A stretch of DNA of 64,000 bases from Paenibacillus sp. MSJ-34 (GTDB lineage: Bacteria > Bacillota > Bacilli > Paenibacillales > Paenibacillaceae), in assembly GCF_018918005.1 (NCBI RefSeq), contig NZ_JAHLPR010000008.1:62001-126000 (forward strand), read 5' to 3'. The notes beneath the pieces were generated by a model. That model had not been told where the DNA came from and did not search any database. It saw nothing but the letters and a program-made list of their open reading frames with translations. The translations under genes and the position numbers were made by a program. Positions 33,070 to 42,524 of the stretch are shown one piece after another. How positions within the stretch are numbered: the stretch's first letter is position 1; every line of letters starts with the position of its first letter.

Positions 33070-34165
33070 TGTAATTGCGGATGTCGCGGAACACGTTCGC
33101 GCGTTTCACCGCCGACAGGACGACAAGCGCCGCCGGTCCGGCCAGCATGCCGAGCAACCCGAACAGCTTCAGTCCGACGAACATGCCGATTAGGATCGCG
33201 AGCGGATCGAGACCGACATTCGCGGCGAGCACTTTCGGCTCTACGATTTGCCGGATGATAAGCACGAGCAAATAAATAACGGATAATCCGATGCCTAGCG
33301 ATTCGTTGCCGTTCATGAACGAATACGCGATCCATGGGATCATCGCAGCGCCCAGGCCCAAATAGGGAAGCAAATCGACGAGGCCGATCAACATGCCGAT
33401 CGTAATCGCATATTCTACGCGGAGGACGAGCAGCCCGATCGTTACAATGACGGCGGTCATCGAGATCAAGAGGCATTGCGTGCGCATATATCCGAACAAT
33501 GCCTTGCGCAAATCGTTCCATATGAGACTCGCCGGATCGCGCACACGGTTGGGAAACCATGACAAAATAAACTGGGTGAGCCGCTTCCAGTCTTTGCTGA
33601 TGAAGAAAACGGACAGCAGAATGACGATCATGATGGTGGCGATGTTCGGCAGCGAATATAAGAAATTAAGGAAGCTGTTCAGCAAAAATCGGATGAGCGA
33701 GGATAAAGCATTCGCTACCGTTTGCGCCGTATTGTTTAAATTGTTGTTGATCGTCGCCTGGTAGTTCGGGTTTTGTTCGTACAGGAACGCGATTTGCCTG
33801 ACGAACCGCTGCACTTCCACGTTTTTGATAAAGTTGACGATCATATGCTTCCAATTCTCGATGCTGCCCTCCATGTTCTGCAGCAAATGCAGCACTTCGA
33901 CAATAATGCGGGTAATGGCCGCCGCAATGACAGTTAACGCCGCTCCTACGAACAATATCAAGGTAGAGACGACCGCCATCCAACGGGGGAATTTCAATTT
34001 ATTTTGCAAAAGATCGACAAACGGATTTAAAATGTACGCAATGAGCCATGCTATAACGAACGGATAGACGAGAGGGGCCGCTTTGTACATCAGAAATACG
34101 GCGACGCTCGCAATACATACGACCCAAAGGCCGCGAAGCACTCTTTGCAGCACAATCTTCTCCAA
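33047..34165 (-). CDS. ytvI: Sporulation integral membrane protein YtvI
   Basis: AI-2E-type membrane protein matching B. subtilis YtvI in sequence style and neighbourhood (fxsA-ytvI-citZ), 372 residues. Hydrophobic helices at about 8-30, 32-50 and 60-88 precede an amphipathic hydrophilic region, then a C-terminal membrane block with VDLLPYLGLGAAMIPW and RQIVEPKVLAANVGLDP. I prefer the TTG at 34165, where GGGGG lies 8 nt upstream; an ATG at 34201 adds 12 residues but lacks a site. It is the paralogue of the gene at 3673. Its role in spores is inferred from name and expression in B. subtilis. Confidence 0.88.
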   Translation of the reverse strand: MEKIVLQRVLRGLWVVCIASVAVFLMYKAAPLVYPFVIAWLIAYILNPFVDLLQNKLKFPRWMAVVSTLILFVGAALTVIAAAITRIIVEVLHLLQNMEGSIENWKHMIVNFIKNVEVQRFVRQIAFLYEQNPNYQATINNNLNNTAQTVANALSSLIRFLLNSFLNFLYSLPNIATIMIVILLSVFFISKDWKRLTQFILSWFPNRVRDPASLIWNDLRKALFGYMRTQCLLISMTAVIVTIGLLVLRVEYAITIGMLIGLVDLLPYLGLGAAMIPWIAYSFMNGNESLGIGLSVIYLLVLIIRQIVEPKVLAANVGLDPLAILIGMFVGLKLFGLLGMLAGPAALVVLSAVKRANVFRDIRNYIMGGDKK

Positions 34166-34265
34166 TCGCAACGCCCCCTTCGCAAGTAGTTCGTACTTCA
34201 TTCATATGCTTGTACGGGGCAAAACAAGACAGAAGCGAAAAATGATAAATTTATAAATTAAATTA

Positions 34266-34280
34266 ATAAGCGATTTTTAT
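34266..34280. promoter_or_regulatory. Candidate CcpC operator upstream of citZ
   Basis: ATAA and TTAT flank exactly 7 nt, the dyad bound by CcpC in B. subtilis citZ and citB promoters. It lies 163 nt before the citZ start in an AT-rich region, so chance matches are possible. Confidence 0.35.
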
Positions 34281-34442
34281 CAAATATTTCGGATTTCATG
34301 TTCACATAAAGGTCAAAGTCCTATATTATTAGAAGTGAAGTATTGCATTGACAAGCAAAACATCATAATGATTTGCCTGTTATTTTTTTTGGAAATTATT
34401 AAGGCAACCCCAGTTATTTCATCTATAAAGGAGAGAAGATGC

Positions 34443-35555
34443 ATGACAGCTACCAAAGGATTGGAAGGAATCGTTGCAACGACGTCGTCAATCAGCTCGA
34501 TTATCGACGGTGTACTTACCTACCGCGGATATAATATCGACGACCTTGCGTCGAACGCAAGTTTCGAAGAAGTCGTTTATTTGCTCTGGTACGGCAAACT
34601 TCCCACCAAATCGGAATTGGCCTCGCTCGAACAACAACTAAGCGATGCGGCCAGCATTCCGGCCCAATTGATAGAGCAAATGAAATCGTATCCAAACGAC
34701 ACGAATTCCATGGCGGCGCTTCGTTCCGCTGTTTCCGCTCTCGCTCTGTACGATCCTGCCGCAAACGATATGTCTCAAGAAGCCAACGTCCGTAAAGCGA
34801 TCAAACTTCAGGCTCAATTGCCGACGATTGTTGCCGCATTATCGCGAATTCGATCCGGACTTGAACCGATCGCGCCGAAAGCGGGCGTTTCGATTGCTCA
34901 CAACTTTCTATATATGCTGACAGGCGAAGAACCGAACGAAGTTTCGGTGAAAGCGCTCGATAAAGCGTTGGTGCTTCATGCCGACCATGAATTGAATGCG
35001 TCTACATTCGCGGCGCGCGTAACGGTTGCGACGTTGTCGGATATTTACTCCGGCGTCACATCGGCGATCGGCGCCTTGAAAGGCCCTCTGCACGGCGGCG
35101 CAAACGAAGCGGTCATGGTTATGCTGGAGGAAATCGGCTCTTACGATCGGGTTGAAGATTACATTCAAGATAAACTGAACAATAAAGAGAAAATTATGGG
35201 CTTCGGGCATCGCGTATACAAAAACGGCGATCCCCGCGCGAAGCATTTGCAGCAAATGTCCAATGAATTGAGCCGAATGAAGGGCAATATGGAACTGTAC
35301 AATATGTCGGTTCGCATCGAAGAAATGGTAACAGGCCAAAAAGGCTTAAAGCCGAACGTCGATTTCTACTCGGCTTCTGTCTATACGATTTTGGGCATTC
35401 CGCGCGAATTGTTCACGCCTGTATTCGCCATCAGCCGTACGTCCGGATGGACGGCTCATATTTTGGAGCAATACGAGAATAACCGGTTGATTCGTCCGCG
35501 CGCGGAATATACCGGACAGACCGGGCAAAAATATATTCCGATTGAAATGCGCTAA
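34443..35555 (+). CDS. citZ: Citrate synthase
   Basis: Condenses acetyl-CoA and oxaloacetate to citrate, first step of the TCA cycle; 370 residues. Catalytic histidines are in GPLHGGANEAV and GFGHRVYKNGDPRAKHL, and the catalytic aspartate lies in NVDFYSASVYTILGIP. The N-terminus GLEGIVATTSSISSIIDGVLTYRGYNI is typical. AAAGGAG lies about 9 nt before ATG 34443; an open frame runs further upstream without a ribosome site. It heads citZ-icd-mdh, all in one direction. A CcpC-like dyad lies upstream. Confidence 0.96.
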   Translation: MTATKGLEGIVATTSSISSIIDGVLTYRGYNIDDLASNASFEEVVYLLWYGKLPTKSELASLEQQLSDAASIPAQLIEQMKSYPNDTNSMAALRSAVSALALYDPAANDMSQEANVRKAIKLQAQLPTIVAALSRIRSGLEPIAPKAGVSIAHNFLYMLTGEEPNEVSVKALDKALVLHADHELNASTFAARVTVATLSDIYSGVTSAIGALKGPLHGGANEAVMVMLEEIGSYDRVEDYIQDKLNNKEKIMGFGHRVYKNGDPRAKHLQQMSNELSRMKGNMELYNMSVRIEEMVTGQKGLKPNVDFYSASVYTILGIPRELFTPVFAISRTSGWTAHILEQYENNRLIRPRAEYTGQTGQKYIPIEMR

Positions 35556-35675
35556 CCTTCAAGTTATGTTATATTAAAAATCGATAATGGGCGAACGCTT
35601 CCGTGCGGACAAGTTGTATCGCGATTCGGCGCGGAAGTGCCGGCTCATTGAATGAAATTTTAGGAGGATGGAATC

Positions 35676-36971
35676 ATGCTGCAATTAGAAAAATTCGCGC
35701 TTCCGACCGAAGGCGAAAAAATTACGATCGATAACGGCAAATTGCAAGTTCCGAATCGGCCGATCGTTCCGTTTATCGAAGGGGACGGCACGGGCCGCGA
35801 CATTTGGAAAGCGTCCAAGCGCGTATTGGATGCCGCGGTAGAGAAGGCGTTCAACGGCGAGAAGAAGATCGCCTGGTACGAAGTGTTCGCCGGCGAGAAA
35901 GCGTTTAATCAATTCGGCGAATGGCTGCCGAACGATACGTTGACGGCGATCCGCGAATATATCGTTGCGATTAAAGGGCCGCTTACGACTCCGATCGGCG
36001 GCGGAATCCGTTCGTTGAACGTTGCGCTGCGCCAAGAATTGGATTTGTACACTTGCCTGCGTCCTGTTCGCTATTTCAGCGGCGTACCTTCCCCGGTAAA
36101 GCGTCCGGATCTCGTTGACATGGTTATTTTCCGCGAAAATACGGAAGATATCTATGCGGGGATCGAATATCAAGAAGGTTCCGCCGAAGTGAAGAAAATG
36201 ATCGAATTCTTGCAAAAAGAGATGGGCGTGAAAAAGATCCGCTTCCCGGAAACGTCAGGTATCGGCGTCAAACCGGTTTCCTCCGAGGGATCGAAACGTC
36301 TCGTGCGCGCTGCGATCGAATATGCGATCAAGCATGGCCGCAAGAGCGTAACTTTGGTGCACAAAGGAAACATTATGAAATTTACCGAAGGTGCGTTCAA
36401 AAACTGGGGCTATGAAGTAGCGGAGCAAGAATTCGGCGACAAAACGTTCACTTGGGGCCAATATGACCGCATTAAAGAAGCCGAAGGCGTCGACGCTGCG
36501 AACAAAGCGCAAAAGGATGCGGAAGCTGCCGGCAAAATCATCGTCAAAGACGCGATTGCAGATATCGCTTTGCAGCAAGTATTGACTCGTCCGACCGACT
36601 TTGATGTCATCGCTACGCTCAACTTGAACGGCGATTACTTGTCCGATGCGCTTGCGGCGCAAGTCGGCGGCATCGGTATCGCTCCGGGAGCGAATATCAA
36701 CTACGTTACCGGACACGCGATTTTCGAAGCGACGCACGGTACGGCTCCGAAATATGCGGATCTAGACGTTGTCAATCCGGGTTCGGTCATTTTGTCCGGC
36801 GTGATGATGCTTGAGCATTTGGGCTGGCAAGAAGCGGCGGACTTGATCTATAAAGGAATGGAGAAATCGATTAACAACAAAACGGTAACTTACGACTTTG
36901 CACGTTTGATGGAAGGCGCGACCGAAGTGAAATGCTCGGCCTTCGCGGATGAAATTATTAAAAACATGTAG
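35676..36971 (+). CDS. icd: NADP-dependent isocitrate dehydrogenase
   Basis: Oxidatively decarboxylates isocitrate to 2-oxoglutarate; 431 residues. Motifs include [13 protein letters not shown] near the N-terminus, the substrate-binding serine and arginines of [36 protein letters not shown], and [18 protein letters not shown] for cofactor binding. AGGAGG lies 8 nt before the ATG. It is 120 nt after citZ and 22 nt before mdh. NADP specificity is inferred from the bacterial Icd family. Confidence 0.96.
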   Translation: MLQLEKFALPTEGEKITIDNGKLQVPNRPIVPFIEGDGTGRDIWKASKRVLDAAVEKAFNGEKKIAWYEVFAGEKAFNQFGEWLPNDTLTAIREYIVAIKGPLTTPIGGGIRSLNVALRQELDLYTCLRPVRYFSGVPSPVKRPDLVDMVIFRENTEDIYAGIEYQEGSAEVKKMIEFLQKEMGVKKIRFPETSGIGVKPVSSEGSKRLVRAAIEYAIKHGRKSVTLVHKGNIMKFTEGAFKNWGYEVAEQEFGDKTFTWGQYDRIKEAEGVDAANKAQKDAEAAGKIIVKDAIADIALQQVLTRPTDFDVIATLNLNGDYLSDALAAQVGGIGIAPGANINYVTGHAIFEATHGTAPKYADLDVVNPGSVILSGVMMLEHLGWQEAADLIYKGMEKSINNKTVTYDFARLMEGATEVKCSAFADEIIKNM

Positions 36972-36993
36972 TTGATTGGGAGGAAGATGCCTC

Positions 36994-37935
36994 ATGCCGA
37001 TTCAACGCAAAAAAATTACTGTAGTCGGCGCCGGTTTTACCGGCGCGACGACCGCGCTCATGCTGGCGCAAAAAGAGCTCGGCGATATCGTCTTGCTCGA
37101 TATCCCGCAATTGGAGAACCCTACGAAAGGGAAGGCGCTCGATATGATGGAATCGAGCCCGGTGCAAGGGTTCGACAGCAATATCGTCGGCACTTCCAGC
37201 TATGAGGACTCCGCGGGATCCGACATCGTCATCATAACGGCCGGCATTGCCCGCAAACCGGGAATGAGCCGGGACGATCTCGTCAATACGAATGCGGGAA
37301 TCGTCAAATCCGTTTGCGAAAATGTGAAAAAGACGAGCCCGGATTCAATCGTCATCATTTTGAGCAATCCGGTCGATGCGATGACTTACGTCGCATATGA
37401 AACGCTCGGATTTCCGAAAAACCGCGTCATCGGCCAATCCGGCGTGCTCGATACGGCTCGTTACTGCACGTTCATCGCGCAGGAACTTAACGTATCCGTC
37501 GAAGACGTACGCGGTTTCGTTCTCGGCGGCCATGGCGACGACATGGTTCCGTTGGTGCGCTATTCCAACGTAGGCGGCATTCCGATCGAGAAGCTCATTC
37601 CGGCGGACCGCATCGAAGCAATCGTACAACGCACGCGCGTAGGCGGCGGGGAAATCGTCAATTTGCTCGGCAACGGCAGCGCGTATTATGCGCCGGCGGC
37701 TTCGCTCGTTCAAATGACGGAAGCGATTATTAAAGACAAAAAGCGCATTATTCCGGTCATCGCTTTGCTGCAGGGCGAATACGGCTACGATAATTTGTTT
37801 ATGGGCGTTCCGACGATTCTCGGCGGCAACGGTATCGAGAAAGTATTCGAACTGGATTTGACTGCCGAGGAGAAAGCGGCATTGGATCGATCCGCTCAAT
37901 CCGTACGCAACGTCATCAAAGTCATTACAGGGTAA
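36994..37935 (+). CDS. mdh: Malate dehydrogenase
   Basis: Interconverts malate and oxaloacetate with NAD; 313 residues. The Rossmann start is [19 protein letters not shown] with an Asp-containing strand VLLDIP for NAD preference. Active site: [21 protein letters not shown] and the catalytic histidine in [25 protein letters not shown] lies about 10 nt before the ATG; a frame to 36976 adds six residues and is less likely. The gene closes the citZ-icd-mdh operon, with a terminator after it. The enzyme is of the LDH-like Mdh type common in Bacillales. Confidence 0.96.
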   Translation: MPIQRKKITVVGAGFTGATTALMLAQKELGDIVLLDIPQLENPTKGKALDMMESSPVQGFDSNIVGTSSYEDSAGSDIVIITAGIARKPGMSRDDLVNTNAGIVKSVCENVKKTSPDSIVIILSNPVDAMTYVAYETLGFPKNRVIGQSGVLDTARYCTFIAQELNVSVEDVRGFVLGGHGDDMVPLVRYSNVGGIPIEKLIPADRIEAIVQRTRVGGGEIVNLLGNGSAYYAPAASLVQMTEAIIKDKKRIIPVIALLQGEYGYDNLFMGVPTILGGNGIEKVFELDLTAEEKAALDRSAQSVRNVIKVITG

Positions 37936-37949
37936 TCATGTTCAAGACC

Positions 37950-37987
37950 AAGCCATCCGAACTTTCGATGTTCGGGTGGCTTTTTTT
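37950..37987 (+). terminator. Terminator of citZ-icd-mdh
   Basis: AAGCCATCCGAAC and GTTCGGGTGGCTT form a 13-bp stem with one G-T wobble, then seven T residues. Confidence 0.9.
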
Positions 37988-38058
37988 CACGCCGAATTAA
38001 CTTCCCCGTAAGGAAGCATGCTAACTAATATTCATTATAGAAACGAGGGTGATCTAGC

Positions 38059-38928
38059 ATGTCTTCGAATCAAACGAAAAAACAGATTTTACCGCCGCAG
38101 CATCAAAACAGGCAGCCGGGGCTGGAAGCGGAGATGGAACCGCGGCCGCTGTTTGGCGGCAGCATGTATAAACCGGCCGGCAAGCTGCAAGGGAAAAAAG
38201 CGGTCATTACAGGCGGAGACAGCGGCATAGGCAGAGCGGTCGCGATCGCTTTCGCCAAAGAAGGGGCCGATGTGGCGATCGTTTATTTGAACGAACACGA
38301 GGATGCCGAAGAGACGAAGCGCCATGTGGAAGAGGCGGGGCGCAAATGTGTGCTGCTGCCGGGCGACGCGGGAGACGAAACGTTTTGCAGGGAGGCGATC
38401 GCGCGTACCGTCAAGGAATTGGGGACGATAGACCTTGTAGTGAACAACGCGGCAGAGCAGCATCCGCAGAACAGCATTGCCGATATTACGTCGGATCAAC
38501 TCCTGCGGACGTTTCAAACGAACGTGTTCGCAATGTTCTATGTGACGAAGGCGGCGCTCCCGCATTTAAAGTCGGGAAGCTGCATTATCAATACCGCATC
38601 GATTACCGCCTATTTAGGCAGTCCGCAGTTGCTTGATTATTCTGCGACGAAAGGAGCGGTCGTTTCCTTCACCCGTTCGTTATCCGGACAGCTCGTTCAG
38701 CAAGGAATACGAGTCAACGGGGTAGCGCCGGGGCCGATTTGGACCCCGCTCATACCGTCCACGTTTCAAGCCGATCAAGTGGCAACTTTCGGTTCCGATA
38801 CCCCGATGCAGCGTCCGGGACAGCCGGAGGAACTGGCGGCCGCATACGTATTTTTGGCTTGCGGCGATTCTACCTATATGACGGGGCAGATGCTGCATAT
38901 CAATGGGGGAGAAATCGTAAACGGATAA
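38059..38928 (+). CDS. Short-chain dehydrogenase/reductase (general stress YdaD/YhxC type)
   Basis: A 289-residue classical SDR with a 40-residue N-terminal extension (PPQHQNRQPGLEAEMEPRP), as in the stress-induced oxidoreductases YdaD and YhxC. The cofactor loop is VITGGDSGIGRA (about 50-61), the NNAAEQ segment follows at about 129, the catalytic YSATK at about 195 and the substrate loop VNGVAPGPIWTPL at about 221. GAGGGTGATC precedes the ATG. It sits between mdh and helD, not part of the B. subtilis order. The substrate is unknown. A hairpin follows. Confidence 0.9.
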   Translation: MSSNQTKKQILPPQHQNRQPGLEAEMEPRPLFGGSMYKPAGKLQGKKAVITGGDSGIGRAVAIAFAKEGADVAIVYLNEHEDAEETKRHVEEAGRKCVLLPGDAGDETFCREAIARTVKELGTIDLVVNNAAEQHPQNSIADITSDQLLRTFQTNVFAMFYVTKAALPHLKSGSCIINTASITAYLGSPQLLDYSATKGAVVSFTRSLSGQLVQQGIRVNGVAPGPIWTPLIPSTFQADQVATFGSDTPMQRPGQPEELAAAYVFLACGDSTYMTGQMLHINGGEIVNG

Positions 38929-38969
38929 AATTTAATCTTGTAGAAGCGGGCGTGTAATGGTAAAATAAA

Positions 38970-39012
38970 AAGGATTTATAGCAAGTTTTCGCAAACTAAG
39001 CTATAAATCCTT
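38970..39012 (+). terminator. Hairpin between SDR gene and helD
   Basis: AAGGATTTATAGC and its perfect complement form a 13-bp stem, extended by AGTTT/AAACT around a TCGC loop. The tail is AT-rich but not a clean T run, so it may act as a weak terminator or as a leader structure for helD. Confidence 0.6.
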
Positions 39013-39085
39013 AATTTAATTATATAACAAAGAGAGCAGTTTGTCAAATGTTTTTGGGAATTAAATTAAAGGAGCGTGCGCTAGA

Positions 39086-41434
39086 ATGTCGAACTCAAAT
39101 CACGGCTTTCAGGGGGAAGAGCGGCGTATACGGCAAGTCATTGCCAAAATTGGCGAAAAGATCGAGCAATTGCAAATTGACGTAGGCGAATTGAAATCGA
39201 AAGTAGTGGAAAATCGCAAAAACTTCTGGGACGACGTTACCGTCAATTTTGACAACCATGAGGACGCTCAAGAAACGCTGGACAGTATCCGCCAGCAATC
39301 CATGGTGCTTGCGGAAATGGAGCGTCACCATAAACATTCCAGCGAATCGCTTAACACGTTGCGGAGACTTCACGAATCCCCGTATTTCGGCAGAGTCGAT
39401 TTCACGGAAACGGGATATCCGGAGACGGATCGGGTCTATATTGGAATCGCATCTTTTGTGGATAATGATACTCACGAGCACTACGTTTACGATTGGCGGG
39501 CCCCTATTTCGAGCCTCTTTTACGATTACGCGCTTGGACCCGCGGAATTTACGGCCCCGATGGGGACGGTACAAGGCACGGTCGATTTAAAACGGCAATT
39601 TGTCATCCGCCGCGGAGAACTGAAGTTTATGTTCGATACGGGCGAAACGATCGGCGACGAAGTGCTGCAGCAAGCGCTCGGACGCAGCAGCGATACGCAG
39701 ATGCGGAGCATTGTCGCCACGATTCAGAAGGAGCAGAACGCCATTATCCGCCATGTGCGCGGACGTACCGTCATCGTGCAAGGAGCGGCCGGGAGCGGCA
39801 AAACATCGGTCGCTTTGCAGCGGGTCGCCTATCTTTTATATAAATATAGAGAAACGTTGAATGCCGGCAATATGGTGCTTTTTTCGCCGAACCCGATTTT
39901 CTCCAATTATGTATCCAACGTATTGCCGGAATTGGGCGAAGCGAATATTCAACAGACGACGTTTCAAGACTACTTGGATCGGAGATTGGGAGCCGGTTTT
40001 CGAGTCGAGGACGCATATAGCCAGCTTGAATATATGTTGACTGTGTCCGACGGGCCGGCATATCGCGCCAGACAGGCAGGCATTCGCTTTAAAGCGTCGG
40101 CAAATTTTTACCGTATGATTGAATCTTATGTCGAGCTTTTGAAAACGGAAGGAATGCTGTTCGAAGATTTGCACTTCCGCGGGGACACGCTAATAAAGGG
40201 CGAACAGATTGCGGAGCGTTTCTATGCGGGAGATATGTCGGGCAAGCTCAATTATCGTTTGGAGGCGCTGAGGTCGGCCATAAACAAAGAATTGATCCGC
40301 CTGGAGAAGGAAGAACGCGTGAAGGATTGGGTTCAGGATGAAGTCGAACTGCTTGACAAGGACGACTTCCAAGAAGCGTTCGAGGCGTTATACCGGACGA
40401 AAAAAATGCGCGGGGATACCTTTAACGATGCGCAGGACGAATATGAAGTGCTTAGCAAAAAGGTGGTGCACGATCATTTCGCGCCGCTTCGCAAAAAAGT
40501 CAAACGTCTGAAGTTCATCGATATCCCGGGACTGTATAAACGGCTGTTTACGGATGAACGTTTGTTATCGAAGGTTGCGGAAGGAATCGCGCTCCCGGAA
40601 CATTGGCGGGAGGTTTGCTCGCAGACGGCGGAGAAGCTTGAGCGGGGCGAATTGCCTTACGAAGACGCAACGCCGCTGCTGCTGCTCAAAGAATTGATCG
40701 AAGGCTTCCGCACCGTCACGAATGTCCGTCATGTGTTGATCGACGAAGGACAAGATTATTCGCCGTTTCAATATCTGTTCATGAAACGGTTGTTTCCGCA
40801 CAGCAAGTTTACGATATTGGGGGATTTCAACCAAGCGATCATAATGCAGACCGCGCAGCAGGATAGCTTTGAAACGATTGCGCGCATTTTCGGAGATGAA
40901 GAGACCGAAACATTCCAATTGACGAAGAGCTACCGGTCGACGAAGGAAATCGTCGAGTTCACCCGGGGCATGCTGCCCGGCGGGGAAGCGATACAACCGT
41001 TCAACCGTTCCGGAGAGCGTCCTGCCGTTGTGACGGCGCCTAACCGGGACGAACTTCTCGGGAAAATGGCTGAACATATCGCTCATTTCAAGGCCGAAGG
41101 CGCCGAATCGGTCGCCGTTATTTGCAAGACGTCGGCGGAAAGCGAGCAAGCGTACGAAGCGTTGAAGCCATATGGGTCCCTGCAATTGATCGGCAAAACG
41201 TCGCGTTCGATCACCGAAGGAACGATGGTCATTCCGGCCTATTTGGCGAAAGGCGTCGAGTTCGACGCTGTCCTCATTTACGACGCTTCTGCGGAACAGT
41301 ATGGGCAGGAAAACGAACGCAAACTGTTCTATACGGCTTGTACGCGGGCCATGCACCATTTGCGGCTCTACACGGCTTCCGAACCGACTCCCTTCATTGC
41401 AGGACTTAATCCGGCCTTATATGCACGCCTGTAA
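39086..41434 (+). CDS. helD: RNA polymerase recycling motor HelD
   Basis: A 782-residue superfamily 1 helicase-like ATPase that removes stalled RNA polymerase from DNA. The N-terminal coiled coil (about 10-80) is the arm that enters the secondary channel. Walker A is GAAGSGKTSVAL (about 232-243), the DEGQ box is VLIDEGQDYSPFQYLF, then LTKSYRSTKEI (motif IV/V region), and VEFDAVLIYDA plus YTACTRAMHHL near the end. AAAGGAG lies upstream of the ATG. It is a single gene flanked by hairpins. Match to B. subtilis HelD is strong in architecture and length. Confidence 0.93.
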   Translation: MSNSNHGFQGEERRIRQVIAKIGEKIEQLQIDVGELKSKVVENRKNFWDDVTVNFDNHEDAQETLDSIRQQSMVLAEMERHHKHSSESLNTLRRLHESPYFGRVDFTETGYPETDRVYIGIASFVDNDTHEHYVYDWRAPISSLFYDYALGPAEFTAPMGTVQGTVDLKRQFVIRRGELKFMFDTGETIGDEVLQQALGRSSDTQMRSIVATIQKEQNAIIRHVRGRTVIVQGAAGSGKTSVALQRVAYLLYKYRETLNAGNMVLFSPNPIFSNYVSNVLPELGEANIQQTTFQDYLDRRLGAGFRVEDAYSQLEYMLTVSDGPAYRARQAGIRFKASANFYRMIESYVELLKTEGMLFEDLHFRGDTLIKGEQIAERFYAGDMSGKLNYRLEALRSAINKELIRLEKEERVKDWVQDEVELLDKDDFQEAFEALYRTKKMRGDTFNDAQDEYEVLSKKVVHDHFAPLRKKVKRLKFIDIPGLYKRLFTDERLLSKVAEGIALPEHWREVCSQTAEKLERGELPYEDATPLLLLKELIEGFRTVTNVRHVLIDEGQDYSPFQYLFMKRLFPHSKFTILGDFNQAIIMQTAQQDSFETIARIFGDEETETFQLTKSYRSTKEIVEFTRGMLPGGEAIQPFNRSGERPAVVTAPNRDELLGKMAEHIAHFKAEGAESVAVICKTSAESEQAYEALKPYGSLQLIGKTSRSITEGTMVIPAYLAKGVEFDAVLIYDASAEQYGQENERKLFYTACTRAMHHLRLYTASEPTPFIAGLNPALYARL

Positions 41435-41475
41435 TTCCGCACGATCGTCGCAGATAGCGTTGGCGTTGGGTTGAA

Positions 41476-42063
41476 TCAACTGGACAGTTCATCCAACGTT
41501 TTCTCGAAGCTGGGCGCTAGATAAGCGAGGAAATATTCCATTTCCGGCATGCGGAGCTGCTGCAGCTTGTCCTCCGCCTGCCGCTTCGCTTCGGCGAATT
41601 CCCGGTTTCCGGCCGCAAGCTCGGTTGCGCATTTCAAATAGGCGTCGAGCAGATCGGCGGCTTTCACATAAGCGAGCAGATCCGGCGTATTGCTTCGCTT
41701 CGGGTCGAGGAGCGGGGCATACACGTTCTGCAACGGTTCGGGCACCATGCCGATTAGCCGCTCGGCGGCGATATTTTCGATTTCGCGGAAATTTTTAAGA
41801 ATTTGCGGATTGTGATGCTTGACAGGAGTCGGTATATCGCCGGTAAATACTTCTGTCGCGTCATGAAACAACGCCATCGTTACCGCCCGATTGGTATCGA
41901 TGCCGCGACCGTATATTTCATTGCCGATCGTACAGAGCAGATGGGTCAGCAAGGAGACGTGAAACGAATGCTCCGCCACGTTCTCCTTGACCATATTGCG
42001 CATCAAACTCCATCTTTCAATATATCGCAGCCGGTACATATAAGCCGAAAAATGATTCTCCAT
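41476..42063 (-). CDS. yfbR: HD-domain 5'-deoxynucleotidase (YfbR type)
   Basis: A 195-residue HD phosphohydrolase that dephosphorylates deoxynucleoside 5'-monophosphates. It resembles E. coli YfbR throughout: RWSLMRNMVKENVAEHSFHV with the first His, FHDATEVFTGDIPTPVKH with the HD pair, ELAAGNREFAEAKR, and a C-terminus of APSFEKTLDEL. The five metal ligands appear in place. GGGTTGAAACAC precedes the ATG; the ribosome site is weak. It is on the minus strand, alone, followed downstream (to its left) by helD's end. No neighbour suggests a pathway. Confidence 0.92.
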   Translation of the reverse strand: MENHFSAYMYRLRYIERWSLMRNMVKENVAEHSFHVSLLTHLLCTIGNEIYGRGIDTNRAVTMALFHDATEVFTGDIPTPVKHHNPQILKNFREIENIAAERLIGMVPEPLQNVYAPLLDPKRSNTPDLLAYVKAADLLDAYLKCATELAAGNREFAEAKRQAEDKLQQLRMPEMEYFLAYLAPSFEKTLDELSS

Positions 42064-42136
42064 TTGTGTTTCAACCCTTTCGTGGAAAGACTCTCATTTT
42101 ATATTACGACTTTCTTGCGGGATCAACAATCTTTTT

Positions 42137-42161
42137 AGCGATATATCCCACTCGTTCAGAA
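42137..42161 (+). repeat. Dispersed repeat, partial copy B0
   Basis: Only the core end is present: GCGATATATCCCA then CTCGTTCAGAA. Confidence 0.55.
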
Positions 42162-42190
42162 GCTCTGGAAGCTGTATCGTTCGGTCGTCG

Positions 42191-42255
42191 GCTCTGACTT
42201 CGTTCGTATCCCTCTCTTTCCCGCCCCTTCTGTCGAAATCCCTTTCACTCAGAAA
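42191..42255 (+). repeat. Dispersed repeat, full copy B1
   Basis: Blocks in order: GCTCTGACTTCGT, CCTCTCTTTCCCGCCC, CTTCTGTCGAAATCCC, TTTCACTCAGAAAG. It matches B2 and A1. Confidence 0.75.
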
Positions 42256-42286
42256 GGTTCAGAAAATTGTTTCGTTTTCTCTTGGC

Positions 42287-42350
42287 CCCTGACTTCATCC
42301 GTACCACCTCTTTCCGTCCCTCTTCTGTCGAAATCCCCATCGTTCAGAAA
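42287..42350 (+). repeat. Dispersed repeat, full copy B2
   Basis: Blocks in order: CCCTGACTTCATCCGTA, CACCTCTTTCCGTCCC, TCTTCTGTCGAAATCCC, CATCGTTCAGAAAG. It is a tandem neighbour of B1 with a 31-nt gap. Confidence 0.75.
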
Positions 42351-42451
42351 GCGTAGAACACCTGTTTCTTTCATATATTCACATTTAACAGTGAAGACTT
42401 TTAATTGGGCAAAGCCGTATTGGTTTTTCTTCCAAAAAATAAAAATGAAAC

Positions 42452-42480
42452 TTGCAATCGGAACATACGTTTGGTATAAT
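42452..42480 (+). promoter_or_regulatory. Strong sigma-A promoter of the transposase-like gene
   Basis: TTGCAA (42452) and a perfect TATAAT (42475) are 17 bp apart, 44 nt before the start codon. Confidence 0.7.
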
Positions 42481-42524
42481 TAAAGGGAACATAGGTTCTA
42501 GTTGTTATGCCAGGAGGGATTGTA

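Larger units (their letters stand above)
42064..42524. other. Gene-free stretch between yfbR and the transposase-like gene
   Basis: No credible coding region. It contains one partial and two full plus-strand copies of the dispersed repeat (42137-42350) and, near its end, a consensus-like sigma-A promoter that drives the transposase-like gene. Confidence 0.75.

Noticed and set aside
42137-42350. CRISPR-like array
   Set aside because: Only two full copies and one partial copy with unequal 31-nt gaps, no cas genes, and an inverted copy elsewhere; this is a dispersed repeat.
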